Of a stretch of DNA of 5,229 nucleotides, positions 4,492 to 5,229 are shown one piece after another. This stretch comes from Clostridium sp. CAG:169 (GTDB taxonomy: Bacteria; Bacillota; Clostridia; Oscillospirales; Ruminococcaceae), in contig FR880250.1 in NCBI GenBank assembly GCA_000435195.1, forward strand, positions 1 to 5,229, read 5' to 3'. The notes beneath the pieces were generated by a model. That model searched no databases. It was not told the origin of the DNA and was given only the letters and a program-made list of their open reading frames with translations. Both the position numbers and the translations under genes were made by a program. The first letter of the stretch is position 1. Every line of letters starts with the position of its first letter.

Positions 4492-5193
4492 TTATACCGT
4501 TAACTTAAACGTGTACTGCTTATGATTTTTTAAATCATCCTCCGAAAATTTCGGGAAAAATTTTTGCGACACTTCTTTTCCTTCTTTATTAACATATTCG
4601 ACATTGACATAATACTGTTTCAGAGGACCATGCAGGCAGTAAGTTTTTCCATCTTCATTTGTTGGAAGAATATATCTCTGGTCAGAAAAAGAAAATTTTA
4701 CATTTTTAATAGGATTTCCATTTTGATCCACTGCGCGAAAAGTTACCTTATCTTCCACTTTTTCGATACTCTGCGCTGGAGTTTCTTTCTTCCATATAAA
4801 AGTGTATTTTCCACCCTCTTTAAAAGAGCGTGCGCTACAAGTCATACTTTCTCCACTGATTGGGTTTTTCAAAACAAAGGTATTGACTTGCTCAAGAATC
4901 TTATAACTTGGGAGCGATACCGTTGCAAACTCTACTTGTGATTTTCCATATCCATCTGTTGTTGGAAAAAGCACGAGGTCAGAATCAGAAACAAGTCCCG
5001 GAACTGGATTGCCTTTTTGATCAATCACCCGAATCGTTGCGGTCAAAAGTTTTTCCGTAAAGAGATCGCTTTCCGACTGTACAGGTGGTTCAACCGGAGG
5101 CTCCTCCAATGTTGTTTTTGCCGCAAAGGCAGGGAAGGAAGAAGCCAGCATCATCGCTGCGCAAAGGAGGGCGCAAAGTTTTTGTTTTTTCAT
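4492..5193 (-). CDS. Secreted protein with two beta-sandwich-like repeats (233 aa)
   Basis: Residues 1-24 are a signal peptide ending in AFA, followed by a Pro/Glu linker (EEPPVEPPVQ) typical of surface or extracellular proteins. Two related segments follow, at ~51-135 and ~148-232. Each opens with a strand and turn of the form IRVIDQKGNPVPG or FRAVDQNGNPIKN, and closes with KYTFIWK or QYTFKL. This D-x-x-G-N-P opening is characteristic of carboxypeptidase-regulatory-like/Cna-B-type (SpaA-like) domains, which serve as stalk or adhesion modules. No LPXTG motif or membrane anchor is present, so cell attachment, if any, must be indirect. AAAGGAG precedes the ATG with good spacing; its promoter probably lies beyond the window's right edge. 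It is the first gene of the likely operon with the 113-aa Cys-rich protein. Confidence 0.87.
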   Translation of the reverse strand: MKKQKLCALLCAAMMLASSFPAFAAKTTLEEPPVEPPVQSESDLFTEKLLTATIRVIDQKGNPVPGLVSDSDLVLFPTTDGYGKSQVEFATVSLPSYKILEQVNTFVLKNPISGESMTCSARSFKEGGKYTFIWKKETPAQSIEKVEDKVTFRAVDQNGNPIKNVKFSFSDQRYILPTNEDGKTYCLHGPLKQYYVNVEYVNKEGKEVSQKFFPKFSEDDLKNHKQYTFKLTV

Positions 5194-5229
5194 AGAAATC
5201 TCCTTTCTGTCCGCTTGACTTGTTATTTT

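Noticed and set aside
4564..4941. 125-aa + strand open frame within the 233-aa secreted protein gene
   Set aside because: No SD site or domain; the opposite strand codes for a signal peptide plus two related repeats.

Overview
The window looks like part of a Bacillota chromosome, most likely Clostridia (possibly an Oscillospiraceae/Ruminococcaceae-type gut bacterium). This is inferred from the Shine-Dalgarno (SD) sites, sigma-A promoters, secreted-protein style and the co-factor-independent phosphoglycerate mutase; the genus cannot be named from sequence alone. One core metabolic gene on the left is followed by an accessory-looking, more AT-rich block made up of one regulator and small secreted or membrane proteins.

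Left (1-1720): a leader with three inverted repeats, then gpmI on the + strand, closed by an 18-bp-stem bidirectional terminator. Centre-left (1756-2704, - strand): a two-gene operon encoding a 76-aa membrane protein followed by a 231-aa secreted protein of unknown function. Centre (2756-4008): a small secreted peptide precursor (50 aa, + strand) lies tail-to-tail, with no gap, against an XRE-HTH/TPR-type regulator of the RNPP kind (302 aa, - strand). Right (4015-5193, - strand): two further secreted proteins, a 233-aa protein with two beta-sandwich-like repeats and a 113-aa Cys-rich protein, ending in a strong terminator.

The most interesting reading is a complete PlcR-PapR-like peptide quorum-sensing cassette. 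The regulator has the HTH plus alpha-helical repeat architecture. The 50-aa ORF has the size and layout of a PapR-type propeptide: a Sec signal, then a short acidic tail. A perfect 21-bp inverted repeat lies between the peptide gene and the membrane/secreted operon. Its two outer ends each supply the TTGA of a -35 box, one for each of two divergent promoters. The proposed circuit is that matured peptide binds the regulator, which acts at the palindrome to switch on both the peptide (feedback) and the secreted-protein operon (output). The gene structures and promoter geometry are seen in the sequence; the regulatory wiring is inference.

No rRNA, tRNA, CRISPR array, transposase or attachment site was seen. 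No gene-free stretch exceeds 300 bases; the longest (2705-2896) is almost entirely promoter and palindrome.
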